This document shows, piece after piece, positions 33,060 through 43,451 of a stretch of DNA of 56,301 bases; within the stretch, counting starts at the first letter, position 1, and each line of letters starts with the position of its first letter. This DNA is from Phoronis australis (taxonomy: Eukaryota; Phoronida; Phoronidae), in the NCBI GenBank assembly GCA_002633005.1, contig NMRA01000049.1, forward strand, positions 1,193,899 through 1,250,199, read 5' to 3'. The notes beneath the pieces are model-generated. The model did no database searches. It had not been told where the DNA came from and saw only the letters and a list, made by a program, of their open reading frames with translations. Position numbers and translations under genes: made by a program.

Positions 33060-35693
33060 TTTTTTTTAGTTGATCAGTGCAGATCTCAATGAGTTGGGTT
33101 ACATACCAGAACCATGTTTTCCCCTAGTTAGATGTGTGCAGGTAAACATCTTATTGAAGTTGTTTAAAATCAACGGTCAATTGACTTATATGTGCTATGA
33201 ATTGTGGGAAGTGTCAAATGCCTAACAATGGATGGTTACTGGTGACAGGTTGATTAAAATATTTAATTTTTCACATTCAGTGTAACTGCCAGAAGTTATT
33301 TCATGAAAGTTGACTAAAAATTGTGTGTGACCTGATCGACAAGTCTTTGTATTTGGCCAAATATCTATGAATTAGATTTTTATCATTTTGTTAGCCCCTC
33401 TTACAAAAGTGGACTATTTTAATAAACAATTCCTAATAGCCTTTTGGAGAATAGTGCATAGTACTGAATCCCATCAGCCATTTTTGAAACATATTGTTCT
33501 GAACTTAGCCCAAATGTGGACATTTTCCATGCCTCTACATAATGTTAAGGCTAGAGTTTTGTTGTTATCACATCATGGTGTAACAATAATATAATTATGC
33601 AAATTAATTAACCTATACCTATGATTACATGCGACTCTGCACTTTGCAAAAATGGGTGCGTGGTGTGATGGTCAGTATTCGTCAAACTGAAGATAACCAA
33701 AAGCTGGAACGTTTTGTTCGTGTGAGCACAATGAAATATTAAATCAATTCAGATGATTACCCAACTGAACTAGCTAACACAAGGAGTGTTCACTCAAGTA
33801 TGCGCAGTCCAAATTTTCGTCTTTTCCATGAACGGTCAATTGTCACATTTTGTTCCTTATGTTGATGGCATGATGTATACTGACCAACCAAATAATCATG
33901 GAAACTAAATATTATTAGAACTCCGTCTCGTCGTGATTACGGCCGCAACGGTGAAATGTGTGACTGAATAAACAACTCCTTATTTTTAATACTTTATTGC
34001 ATTTGTACAAATACATAAAATTCATCTCCACATTACCAAGTGCATTGATTATCACCAATTTGCTGTGCGTTGGCTAGCCGACTACTTTTAAAGAGACTAT
34101 AAACCCATCTTCCTAATATATGAATTGATGTACACCACTCGCAGTTTGTAATTAGTCTTAACCTGTCCCTTACTCAAGTTATAAGTGACTTCTGGGCATT
34201 GCAATGAAATGGCAATTTATCATTGCTTCAGACCTGACTCATTAAAGTGGTCTTAACCAATAACTGTCAGCTTCATTCCAAGCCATGAACCCACTATTTA
34301 TCTTAGTAAGGAGAAAGTACAGACCAGTTTCATGGCGCTGGAATGGTTTGTTTTGATGGCAGAACATGGGTTTATAGACACTTTACCTTCACAACACTCG
34401 AGCATTAAATAATTATAAGGCACATGGTGTACATCATACTGGACCTGGTGTATCCTCATATTTGGCATGCTGCCCACCCCTGAAACTTTCAAATTTTTAC
34501 ATGTAACCCTTGTCTGGCTTGCCACCCACCCCAATTTATACAAATAAGTCTTCCTTGAAAGTGCCCATCTTTGTGCACACTTGTCTTGTACATGTGAATC
34601 CAACATCAATGTAGCTCCTTGGGCTGTGACTCTGTCAACTATTTCAGTACAGCCCTAAACCAAACATTAATTTTAAGCACACACTTGGCATCCACAATTT
34701 TTAATTTCCCCAATTAATGCACCTTAGGCGGTCACCCTGACAGGTACAGTATTTTTACATGAGCTGAGCTACATTCATTTTGCCAATCTTATATCACAGA
34801 CAATTGTGTGAATATGCAAACTACTTCAGTTCTATTAAATTCTAAGACACTTATTCCACTTCCTTAACTCACACTTGGTATTTCATGAGATGACACCACC
34901 ACACCCTGTCAGTCAGTACTTCACATACATCCCGATCAGACCACAATGTTTATCAAACATGAAACAGACTGGCATGCTTTACCTAAGCAGCAAGTTGCAC
35001 GTCTGCTCAGCAAAAGCCACAGACAATTCATAAGTGTCAAGAGTCTGATACGTTGACCTCAGTTGCCATCAAGCTCCAGAATGAGTGCTGTGTAATCAAC
35101 TACTTCAAAACGGGTAGGCACTGTGGAGGAAGAAATTCCAGCATCACCCAGGATCAAGCCAAGCAATTCTAAAGCGCGTAAACAAAAACTCCTTATAGGA
35201 AGCCTGAAGAAAACTGCCCCGTGCAGTTGTTGAAGGAGGAGATTTCAAGTCCTGAAGTTAGGATGACCAAAGTTGATCTACTGGAGACCAAATGAGGGAA
35301 GTATCAGAAGTTTGCTGAGGAACAGAAAAAGGCAACTTTGGAGGATGCAGAGAAATGTGGTACCTGGGCCGCGACTTCTACTTTACAAATTGCCTCAAAA
35401 AACAATTGCAACATTTAAAGTATCCACTGGAAAAAAACAGCACAAAACGAATTTGCCAAGATCTACAAACATTTACCATTTATCAGCTTATTTACCGAGG
35501 AAATCGCATGAGGAACTTTGGAAGAAATTAATACCATGGCCAATCCAGGCCTTTTGAAAACTGCATGGGCTGACAGCAGCTTTAAAACAAAAACTGCCAG
35601 CTTGTTGAAAAACTCAGATATACTTTTGGCGTCGACTGGAGGGATACCGTTACACTAACACACAAACTTAGTGTCGACATTGAGCTCCACGCT
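33060..35693. other. Intergenic, no recognised gene
   Basis: Open frames at 33388-33594, 34298-34609 and 35273-35557 have no domain, and I found no convincing splice structure. Confidence 0.4.
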
Positions 35694-35968
35694 AGAAAAG
35701 TATCGAAGTTCAGACCGATATCATCATTGAATTACAACTAGAACACAAATTGAAAGCTCAAAATTTGGATGGTGATGTCAGTGTCAATGAGTTGGGCAGT
35801 GAACTATTAGCGAGTGAAGGTGAACTAGAAGATAAGGAAGAAATCTATCTCCACGATATATCTGAGTACACGCTTTGCATTCTCTACAAGCTTACGTCTC
35901 GTACTACAGTGAGTGATCCAATGCCTACCCAGGCCACCATGAGCGCTCCAGCCCGTCACAATAAGTAA
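35694..35968 (+). CDS. Unknown coding-like fragment
   Basis: An open frame begins after a TAG near 35691 and reads SIEVQTDIIIELQLEHKLKA, then an acidic stretch (SELLASEGELEDKEEIY). The composition looks protein-like, but there is no ATG, no clear domain, and the downstream end runs into repeat-like sequence. It may be an exon or the decayed end of a mobile element ORF. Confidence 0.2.
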
Positions 35969-36135
35969 CCCGACGGTTACCCATTCTATCATGATTGACT
36001 TTCACCCGATGCTCACCTGTGACCCAATACTTGCCCACTCTATCATAAGTCACCCAAAGCTCACCCATGCTACCGTAAGCAACCTGATTCTTGCCCATTC
36101 TATCAAATTACCCGATGCTCGCCCATTCTACCACA
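35940..36135 (+). repeat. Degenerate ~30-33 bp repeat, left part
   Basis: Irregular units built on 'cccattctatcat', 'agtcaccc' and 'gatgctca' recur about five times. The same unit type reappears at 36955-37035, so the array looks interrupted. Confidence 0.55.
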
Positions 36136-36954
36136 GCTGTGGTTTTCTCTACTGGCATTTGACATATTTTGTGCCATTTTCAATGCTAATAAATATCCCA
36201 TTGGCGGCACAGCAGTGGGCGCATTTCAATGCTGTGTTGCTGTTGTTAGTTTAGTCATGTAAATAATATTACTGTTACAATTACCATAGATTTTGTCATG
36301 CGTTAAGAATAAAACATCTTGTTATATTGTATACATTCAAGTTGTTCTCTTTAGACACAATTTTGATTATAATACAAGTATTATTACTAATTGCCATTGT
36401 AGACATTTTTGTAGTTTCTGTTATTCATTGTCATGTGATGATGGTTTCATTTCTAGTCATTATGATACATTATGAGATTGAAAACTATCATGTTAAATCC
36501 AGTATGCAGCTGATTCTGTATTTTCTTGTTTTAACAAGCTGGCAAGCAATAAAAATTATGTATTTGCCAAGGATATTTCTGCATTCATACCACAATTCAA
36601 GTATTTTGTAGTCTTGCAGCAACATTTTTTCAGGTGGTTCGCAGAAACTTCTATACATGAAGATGTTTGCGGCAAGCTTGTAGCAATGTGTGCAGCTGGC
36701 TTGCAGGAACTGTTCCATACAAGGACATGAAGATGTTTGCAGCAAGGTTGCGACAAACTTCATTTGCATGGTAAAACTTTGCTGCATGTTTGCGGCAAAA
36801 ATGCAGCAAGCATGCAGCTGGGTTGCAGGAAACTTGCAACCACTCTTTGGCCAGAGATGATTTCATGCGTTTGCGGCTGGTTTGCAAAAACTTTTGCAGC
36901 AAGCTTGCCGCAAGTGTTTGCAGGAAGGCCTTTTTTGGTATGGGACTGGTCTCA
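36136..36954. mobile_element. Sequence interrupting the degenerate repeat; contains a 'ttgcagcaag' word cluster
   Basis: About 820 bases separate the two parts of the repeat array. The last third (36600-36935) is dense in 'tttgcggcaag', 'ttgcagcaag' and 'gcttgcagga' words on one strand. This gives strong G and C strand skew and many overlapping open frames on both strands. No terminal repeats were identified, so calling it an insertion is inference from the interrupted array. Confidence 0.3.
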
Positions 36955-37035
36955 CAAACCTCACTCATACTACCGTAAGTAGCTCCATGTTCGCCCACCC
37001 TACAGTTGGTTACACAGTGCTCACACATTCTCGGA
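36955..37035 (+). repeat. Degenerate ~30-33 bp repeat, right part
   Basis: 'catactaccgtaagtagctc', 'cgcccaccctac' and 'gtgctcacacattct' continue the unit pattern of 35940-36135. Confidence 0.5.
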
Positions 37036-37457
37036 GAGCAGATGATGTCTTGAATGTTTCAGTCAAAAACTTGGACGAACATCCCACAACTGCATAGTGG
37101 TAATTACTGAGGTATATACTGGCCTTATAACAGATTATATGACTCTAAGCAATTTGTTAAGGATGCCAGATAGGTTCTGCACAAGACAGCCCTAATTATG
37201 ACAACTGGTGGGCTGAACACAAGGAGACGTGTTAGAAGGATGTCAACTGCAGTGCAGCTACTATGGAACCTCAAGTGGGGTTCAAGACATTTCGGCGCTC
37301 TGTTCACTTCGGCCATCTTGCCGCCACCATTTTTATTACATAACGTATGCAAGTCTAACCTGGTTGGTCATAAAGAACTATCATAACGAACAAATTTCGG
37401 TGTTACCATGTCCAACTGTATAACGAAATAGGGATTGAAGTGTTGACACGTTCTCAG

Positions 37458-37583
37458 ATTTGCTTCCAAAGTTGTCATGTACAACGACCACTATTTGAGA
37501 CACTTGGTAGACAAGATGGAAACACACTTTGTGTCTTACGACAGGCTTTTCCCTCCACACAAGATAGAAAGACTTCTTGCAAA
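37458..37583 (+). CDS. Candidate exon of an unknown gene
   Basis: It is bounded by 'ttctcag' and 'aaa|gtaagcc'. The 126 bases are open in two frames. One reads like protein (ASKVVMYNDHYLRHLVDKME then SYDRLFPPHKIERLLA) but meets a stop in the next candidate exon. The other, less protein-like frame joins that exon in phase. The conflict suggests a pseudogene or wrong pairing. Family not recognised. Confidence 0.25.
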
Positions 37584-37659
37584 GTAAGCCATTATATGTA
37601 ATTCAGTAAAACCTATGATTTTATGTGCCAATAAACATTTTATTGTCCAATATTCGCAG

Positions 37660-37766
37660 GCAGGGAATCGTGTGACCATGAAGTACCTGATCAAGAAAGC
37701 ATCAGATATCGTCAGTCCTGAATTCAACATGTTCTTCATAGATGACTTCCTGCTACTCACTGATGT
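37660..37766 (+). CDS. Candidate exon of an unknown gene
   Basis: It lies between 'attcgcag' and a strong donor 'gt|gtaagtg'. The open frame reads GNRVTMKYLIKKASDIVSPE followed by FNMFFIDDFLLLTD. The donor lies 11 bases before a 57-bp tandem repeat. No family is recognised. Confidence 0.25.
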
Positions 37767-37777
37767 GTAAGTGTCTT

Positions 37778-38116
37778 GAATTGTCTAACTGTTATGCAGC
37801 AAGATGCTTCTTCTCCAGAGGACAAACAACCATTGAATTGTCTAAGTGTTATGCAGTAAGATGCTTCTTCTACAGAGGACAAATAACCATTCAATTGTCT
37901 AACTGTTATGCAGTAAGATGCTTCTTCTCCAGAGGACAAACAACCATTGAATTGTCTAACTGTTATGCAGCAAGATGCTTCTTCTCCAGAGGACAAACAG
38001 CCATTGAATTGTCAAACTGATATGCAGCAAGATGCTTCTTCTCCAGAGGACAAACAGCCATTGAATTGTCTAACTGTTATGCAGCAAGATGCTTCTTCTC
38101 CAGAGGACAAACAACC
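37778..38116 (+). repeat. 57-bp tandem repeat, six units
   Basis: Six units of 57 bases start with 'gaattgtctaactgttatgc' and end with 'gaggacaaacaaccatt'; the last lacks three bases. Copies differ at only a few positions. Since 57 is a multiple of three, long frames appear on both strands (19-residue periods such as MQQDASSPEDKQPLNCLTV), which explains the open frames here. There is no evidence of translation. Confidence 0.95.
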
Positions 38117-38225
38117 GAATGCCAAATAAATCTTTCATCTTCTAAAAAGGCTGTGCAAAACACATTTTAGCTACAGTGCCCACAATGCCCGACTATTGTT
38201 TCCATTTTCAAAGGTACTCTATTTC

Positions 38226-38360
38226 AAGAAGATGGTGCCACTGATTTTACTGAGCAATTGAAATCGTTCTCTGACAAAGCAACTAGGGGAGAAATGGAAA
38301 AAAATGAAACAAGGTGGAACAACTTTGCAAGTCGTGCACAACAGTTACTTTTGTAGCAAT
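38226..38360 (+). CDS. Coding-like fragment, unknown
   Basis: A frame reads QEDGATDFTEQLKSFSDKAT and continues with charged residues to a TAG near 38359. There is no start codon and no recognised domain. It may be a decayed ORF related to the acidic tail at 38625-38720. Confidence 0.15.
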
Positions 38361-38624
38361 GTTTCAAGAGGAAGACCACCACAAGTGATGCCTCATAAGT
38401 AAGGGTACCGAAGAAACATAAGAATGCTGGATGAGATGAAACCTTTAACTGAAATTCAGGAACATGGCTATGACCCTTATAGGCCTTTATTACCAAGATC
38501 TAACACGTGAAAAGAAATATTTTGTGGGAGGAAAACAAAAAGCTACAAGAAAAAAATAATCTTGAAGTTGTACAATCTGGGATGAAAGCACTGAGGAAGG
38601 ATGAGGACCTCGGCCGAGGTTGTT

Positions 38625-38720
38625 GACCTCATTTTTGATGAGGAAGAAGAGGATTCGGAAAACGATTTTGAGGGTTTCCCTGGCCAGGAATCAGACATTG
38701 AGATTATTGAACTTGACTAA
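38625..38720 (+). CDS. Coding-like acidic C-terminal fragment, unknown
   Basis: The frame reads DEEEEDSENDFEGFPGQESD and ends EIIELD followed by TAA. Acidic tails like this occur at the ends of some transposase ORFs, but nothing upstream confirms that. Confidence 0.15.
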   Translation, partial: DLIFDEEEEDSENDFEGFPGQESDIEIIELD

Positions 38721-39510
38721 ATCTCAATCGTCGTTTAGTGCTCTGAGATTGAACTGAAAGTATTTGCTGAAGACACATTAGTGTAAATAATAACGATGTC
38801 AATTATATTGAAGGTTCCTTATTTCATGTATATAGTTATGTTCCTGATAATCGTAATTTTTCTAGTCTGTGTATTACCTTTTGTTGATACTTTATATACA
38901 AATTATGTTCTTGTCTTGTCTTTTATCTTTTGTTGACATTCGTTGTTTATTTATTGTTGGGCTTAGTCTGAGTAATCGCATTAGAACTACAGTAACTGCT
39001 TTAGTTGATTGAAATAGAACATCTTGAATTACGTACTTCATTCTTGTTCTGATGGTTGGGAAATAACCACATCTTATTACGATGGGTTCGCCCTACACCT
39101 TCACTCCTCAGTCGGTAGAATACGATACAATTTATCTACGGTACTTGTCACATTATTTCGGTTCAACTATTCTCATGTGGTTACAATGCAGAAGTGGAAG
39201 CTTCATGTTTTATAGAGGTGACAGCATACATTAAATTTAGGCCTATGGTTACAGTCCCGTGCTAGCTGTCAAGTTCTGAGCCAGAGAGCAAATTTTAGCA
39301 GTAGTTGTAATATCAGTTTGAAAATCTTAATGCAGATGTGTTTTTTGGGTTTTGTGATTACGTTTTTGAGACTCTCGGGATATCGGAGGTAAGCGGACAT
39401 AAGCCAGTTTTCACTCAAAAGTCAAAGTAAGGGCATTACTCAAAAAGATACTTAAAAGATAGTATTTAAAAATACCAATGACTGGGTCGGTAAAAATAAT
39501 TCTTAGATGA
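38721..39510. other. Intergenic, no recognised feature
   Basis: AT-rich sequence without a supported gene or repeat. Confidence 0.4.
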
Positions 39511-40241
39511 AGCCTTAATTGTTCGGGTAAGTAGTAGACCTAACCCCGGCCAGTTTACTATATGCCACGACATTACTGACGAGAATACTCGAAAGACGGG
39601 AATCTCGATAACCCGGCAATTACACTAACCAAAATATGAAGAATTAACAACTTTTTGCGAGTTATGGTAATTCTTCAAAGTCCCGAGAGCTTACAACCTA
39701 AAGCGCATTGAGAGGGTTGGCAACACCACTGTCACATTTCTCTGACCTGGTTATTTCGAATACATCTTTTATATAGTGCAAAATAGTCGAAAAATCAGTG
39801 CAGCAGAGATTGTGGCTGAAAGTGGAGGTGTAGACGCCGGCGCGGTTCTTAAAGTTTGCGAACATGAGAAGAAAAGAAAGTGACAAAGTGTTCAAGTATT
39901 ACATTTTGAAGTTAATCGATGACCCATTACAATAATTTGTTACTTCTATCATAATTCACATTGCCAAACCGCGGTCTCTGAGGCCGTTGTTGCACTCAAT
40001 GTTATCATTGATCTTTATCTAAAAGGTCGGGGATTCCCGTTTCCTTGTTAGCACTGAACGGTAATAACCAATCGCCAAAAGTAGGGGATGGGCACTTAAC
40101 AGAGGTGGGCGCTTAATTGGAAATCTTCAAAAATAGCAGGGGGGCAGTTAACCGAGCAGTGGGCGGTTAAATAAAAAATCCACCTAAAGTAGGGTGTGGG
40201 CGGTTAACTGAGCATGGGCGTTAATCCGAACGTTTACTGTA
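39511..40241 (+). mobile_element. Pogo-family repeat copy, non-autonomous
   Basis: From 39608 this copy aligns with 53240-53840, from 'ataacccggcaatt' to the right end 'gttaatccgaacgtttactg'. That end is a mutated form of the terminal repeat at 53815-53840. Subterminal 'gggcggttaa' and 'gggcgcttaa' words are shared. A weak left-end match ('ttaattgttcgggtaa' near 39514) may be the other terminal repeat. The copy carries only the decayed sequence after the transposase catalytic core and cannot encode a working enzyme. Confidence 0.65.
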
Positions 40242-40554
40242 GATTGCAGAAAATCCACCACCTCCTGAGGTAAACTGGTTTTGTTTAACATGCGACATTG
40301 AAATACACGTGTAAACAAACCATAAGTCTCTCTGTGGGTACGACGACATGTTTTGCTTTATTTATTTGTTTACTTACATTTGTTTATCATTTTAAATCAC
40401 TTATATAAACCTGTAATTTATCAATATTTATTGGCTATGAAATCTTCTTCTGATGCTTTGGTGACGATACTGATTACACCATGACTTAGTTATGCTTACT
40501 TAGTTATAGAGAGTGGACGTGATGGTGAGTATGAAGGAAGGGGTATTCTCTAGT
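40242..40554. other. Intergenic, no recognised feature
   Basis: No supported gene or repeat between the pogo-family copy and the dispersed duplication at 40555. Confidence 0.35.
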
Positions 40555-40990
40555 TTCACATGGTGGTGGTGATGGTAAAGAAGTCATTGTTCTTCAAGAC
40601 GTTTATCAGGGCAACCAAGGTGACTATGGTATGTTTCACTTGCTCGTGTCATCATCAGAGGGAGTTGAACATTCAATTTCCAAGATTGTTGCATATAACA
40701 CGGGTTTCTGCCTGTCACGATCAAATTTCTGATCCAACACCTCTTCAAACCTGTGGGTCAGATTGAAAAGGCTTGAAAATATATAAAGAATTTCAAGTGC
40801 AGTATCAGTGCAGTATGATATGGGAATTTTTAGTAAAAATGAAAGTATTCTGTGGGCGGAGAACGAAGAGGCCATGTAAAAGGGAAAGTGTTAACCAATT
40901 TGTTCTGTCTGGATTGAAAGCAAAGGGAAGAGGCATAATGGCATCAAAAAAAAAAAAAACGAAAAACTGAAAGTAGCTCACTATCTCAGT
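40555..40990 (+). repeat. Dispersed duplication, copy of 46250-46690
   Basis: The copies share 'catggtggtggtgatggtaa', 'gggcaaccaaggtga', 'tttcacttgctcgtgtcatc', 'gtgggcggagaac' and 'gtctggattgaaagcaaagg' in the same order and orientation. This copy has frameshifts relative to the exon-like frame of the other and a 14-A run near 40947-40960. Confidence 0.7.
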
Positions 40991-41345
40991 CAAGCCATTA
41001 GGAATCTAAGAAAGGAATGAATTGTAATTTCAAAAATCACCAAGAATTCACCAACCATATCAATGCAGTTGAGGAAAAAGATGCTTGTTTCTCTCATGTG
41101 TCACTTTCCAATTAAAAAACTACAAGACTTGTCGAATTCCAAAAACTTGGCTTGGACAGTGTTGTAAAGAATAAACTTTCTTCTAAACAGTGAAAGTATA
41201 GGCCAAAACAAGTCTGTGACATTTCTTCTGTTTAGAATGTAACTTAGAATGTAAGGACCCAGACGAGGGAATTCCACCATCCATTCAATTCACTACTTGC
41301 ACACTTCAGCGGCACCACTGTCGACCCGATTGAAAACGAGGCTTC
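40991..41345. other. Upstream of the SWIM gene
   Basis: No clear promoter element was found and no coding feature is supported. Confidence 0.35.
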
Positions 41346-41526
41346 TTGTCCCTGAGTTCAGAAAAATGGCTTCTAGTGAGTGTGTATGGGGGAAATTGCT
41401 CACGACTGCCGACGATTAAACACGAGGATATCGACAGAATCGTATCCACTTATTCTCAAACTCCCAAAAGTGGAATGCAAAAAGCTTACAGGTTCTTTTG
41501 GGATTCTTACGTCCACGAAATTGAAG
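41346..41526 (+). CDS. SWIM gene, first recognised exon
   Basis: The conserved part reads LPTIKHEDIDRIV and RFFWDSYVHEIE; phase 1 donor. The true start is unclear: the ATG at 41366 is in a different frame, so either a frameshift or an unseen upstream exon supplies the N-terminus. Confidence 0.6.
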
Positions 41527-41817
41527 GTAAACATCATTCTAAATTAGGCTAGCTACAAGCTTCGGCTGGGCAGTTGCCGGACGCATTGCCATTTGCTTTA
41601 TACGGAACTGAACTATAAACACTCTCACATTACGAGTTCAAAACATCACTATATGTTTGTATAAAATGACGTGTTTTTAACACGCCTCAACGTTGATTAC
41701 GTATATTTTATTCTTAGCAAGGTGACTGTTCTAGGCACAAGTCCCAGGCATTTGCATTACTGGGGGTCAGTCAACTGATCAGCAACCTAAAAATGTATTG
41801 CTGTGTTGTTTTTACAG

Positions 41818-41903
41818 TCATGTCAAGTCAACGAGGAATTTGTGAAGTGCGATGCAAGTGCTACAGGAGCATGAAGAAGTCTGAAAACCCGCATAGAATT
41901 AAG
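41818..41903 (+). CDS. SWIM gene, second exon
   Basis: Reads VMSSQRGICEVRCKCYRSMK and SENPHRIK, phase 1 to phase 0. The RCKCYRSMKKSENPH stretch corresponds to the conserved C-W/Y-R-S-M-[KR]-K-S-x-x-P-H of the family (recalled, not searched). Confidence 0.75.
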
Positions 41904-42400
41904 GTATTATGAGAGATAGTGTGCATTAGTGCCTACTACGCCAACTTATTACTTTTAAATGGTGAAGTTATGCTGATTGCGGTGGCCCACAAGCATGGCT
42001 AAACATCTGTGGGTCACAACAATAGTATAAAAAGTGAAAGTATATGAAAATGAACATATCTCATTAATAATATATTTATGTATTATGAAATTACATGATT
42101 AAGTGCAACTAATATTTTTGCCTTAAGTCAGAAATTTGTTAGGATCAGTGATCTTAAATTCAAATAATTTTTCTGACCTGTTGCGAGTTATTTTCATTAG
42201 TCTAATTAGTGACATTTTCAAGGACTGCTGGTAAAAAATGAAATTATGGTGCCCTCTTACTATCAAGTGGACTACCAGGGAAATTTTCAATTTTCCTAAA
42301 AATCATTACAGCAAATCACTTATCACCAGGTTAGAATAGGATCTGAAGGTTATCAGCGTGACTTCCTGATGTCAACATGATATGTGTTTCATTATTTCAG

Positions 42401-43006
42401 ATTACTCTAGATGGTTCTGGTACAGTGTCTTTAATGTCGCACAAGTGCACCTGCACTGCTGGCAAAGGACTGTGCTCCCACACAATAGCCCTGCTATATC
42501 AACTATCTCACTATCAGAGTTTGCGTTTAAAGAAGGTCCCTGAGCTAGTGAGCTCAACATCACAGCCACAAAAGTGGCATGTTCCCCCGAGGACCCATGG
42601 GATTGCTCCTAAGCCCACAACAAGTGTGTGTGCAGTGAAACCGAAGCTCCCCTCATAGCAGTCAAGAAAGCCCCACACCGATGGCATCACATCACAGGTG
42701 TACAACCCTGTCACTGTACCTTTGTACACTATCAACCTAAAGGGAAAGCTGCTGCCAACTCTGAAATCGCACAATCCACCTGTTCAGTGGCTTCAGATAT
42801 GGTCAGATGATGAAGACGAACAGTTAGCTGAGTCATCATTCGGAGTGGTACCAAAGGGGTCTGTACTTTCGTATCAAGAGAAACATGTGCCGTTTCCTGT
42901 ATTTGTTGGACCTCCAACCCCACCTGCATTTCACCTACCCGACATCACTGGCAATCAATTTGCAGTGAATCATAAGGCCGCACTTCCACAACAAAGTGGC
43001 ATGTGA
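42401..43006 (+). CDS. SWIM gene, third exon with in-frame TAG
   Basis: It carries the SWIM finger near 42437-42490. The frame is interrupted by TAG at 42656-42658, then stays open to TGA at 43004-43006. Family-like sequence continues on both sides of the TAG (KPKLP before, SRKPHTDGI after). The stop is therefore a nonsense change, recoding or an error rather than the natural end. Confidence 0.75.
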
Positions 43007-43451
43007 AAATCATGAAAGAGGGAGCCACAGGGCCAAAAAAATACCGTGCAAAGTATGCGGGCGTACTTTTGTGTCACAGAGTGGCCTGCGGCGCCATAGT
43101 GAGGTGCACTCACCCACTACATACCAGTGCAATGAGTGCAAGTGTTTCGACAAGAAGAGCAACTTCCAGTCTCACCTGCGGACGCACAGTTGTTCAGAGT
43201 GTAAGCTGTGCCACAAGACCTTCTCTAGAAAATCCCATCTAGAAAATCATGTTGTCTCGGCCCACACTTCAGGCCCCCACTTCAGTTGTCATCACTGTGC
43301 CTTCACTACAAATCACCAGAGGTCATTGGCAAGACACCAGGCTACCCACAGTGACGTCAAGCCCCACATGTGTAGCAAATGTGGCAAGGGGTTTTCCCGG
43401 AAAGGCTACACTTTACAACACGAGAAATCATGCCAAGGACTGGGCAATTAA
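42996..43451 (+). CDS. C2H2 zinc-finger protein segment (five fingers)
   Basis: The fingers in order begin CKVCGRTFVSQSGLRRHSEVH, CNECKCFDKKSNFQSHLRTH, CKLCHKTFSRKSHLENH, CHHCAFTTNHQRSLARHQATH and CSKCGKGFSRKGY. The last ends in H-x4-C instead of a second histidine. Such arrays bind DNA or, less often, RNA. The frame has no ATG near its start, opens after a TGA around 42966, and overlaps the end of the SWIM frame by 11 bases in another frame. It is therefore probably the C-terminal exon of the same locus after a frame change, or an exon with a hidden acceptor such as 'aacaaag'. The finger spacing is irregular and lacks a strict TGEKP linker. Confidence 0.8.
   Translation: MACENHERGSHRAKKIPCKVCGRTFVSQSGLRRHSEVHSPTTYQCNECKCFDKKSNFQSHLRTHSCSECKLCHKTFSRKSHLENHVVSAHTSGPHFSCHHCAFTTNHQRSLARHQATHSDVKPHMCSKCGKGFSRKGYTLQHEKSCQGLGN

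Larger units (their letters stand above)
41346..43006 (+). pseudogene. SWIM zinc-finger protein of the YqaJ-associated type, lacking the YqaJ domain
   Basis: Exons 41346-41526, 41818-41903 and 42401-43006 join in phase (donor 'gaag|gtaaac', acceptor 'tttacag'; donor 'aag|gtatta', acceptor 'atttcag'). The protein has an N-terminal helical block (LPTIKHEDIDRIV), YVHEIEVMSS, then the SWIM zinc ligands C-T-C-T-A-G-K-G-L-C-S-H, the typical follow-on ALLYQLSHYQSL, and PQKWHVPPR. After that come KPHTDGITSQVYNPV and VPKGSVLSYQ, all usual in SWIM-YqaJ proteins of invertebrates. Breaks: no ATG lies in the first exon's frame (an ATG at 41366 opens another frame, MASSECVWGK), and TAG at 42656-42658 interrupts the frame. 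The usual YqaJ nuclease is absent; C2H2 fingers follow in another frame. Confidence 0.75.

Noticed and set aside
37742-38129. Open frames on both strands with 19-residue periods
   Set aside because: They are explained by the 57-bp tandem repeat, whose length is a multiple of three.
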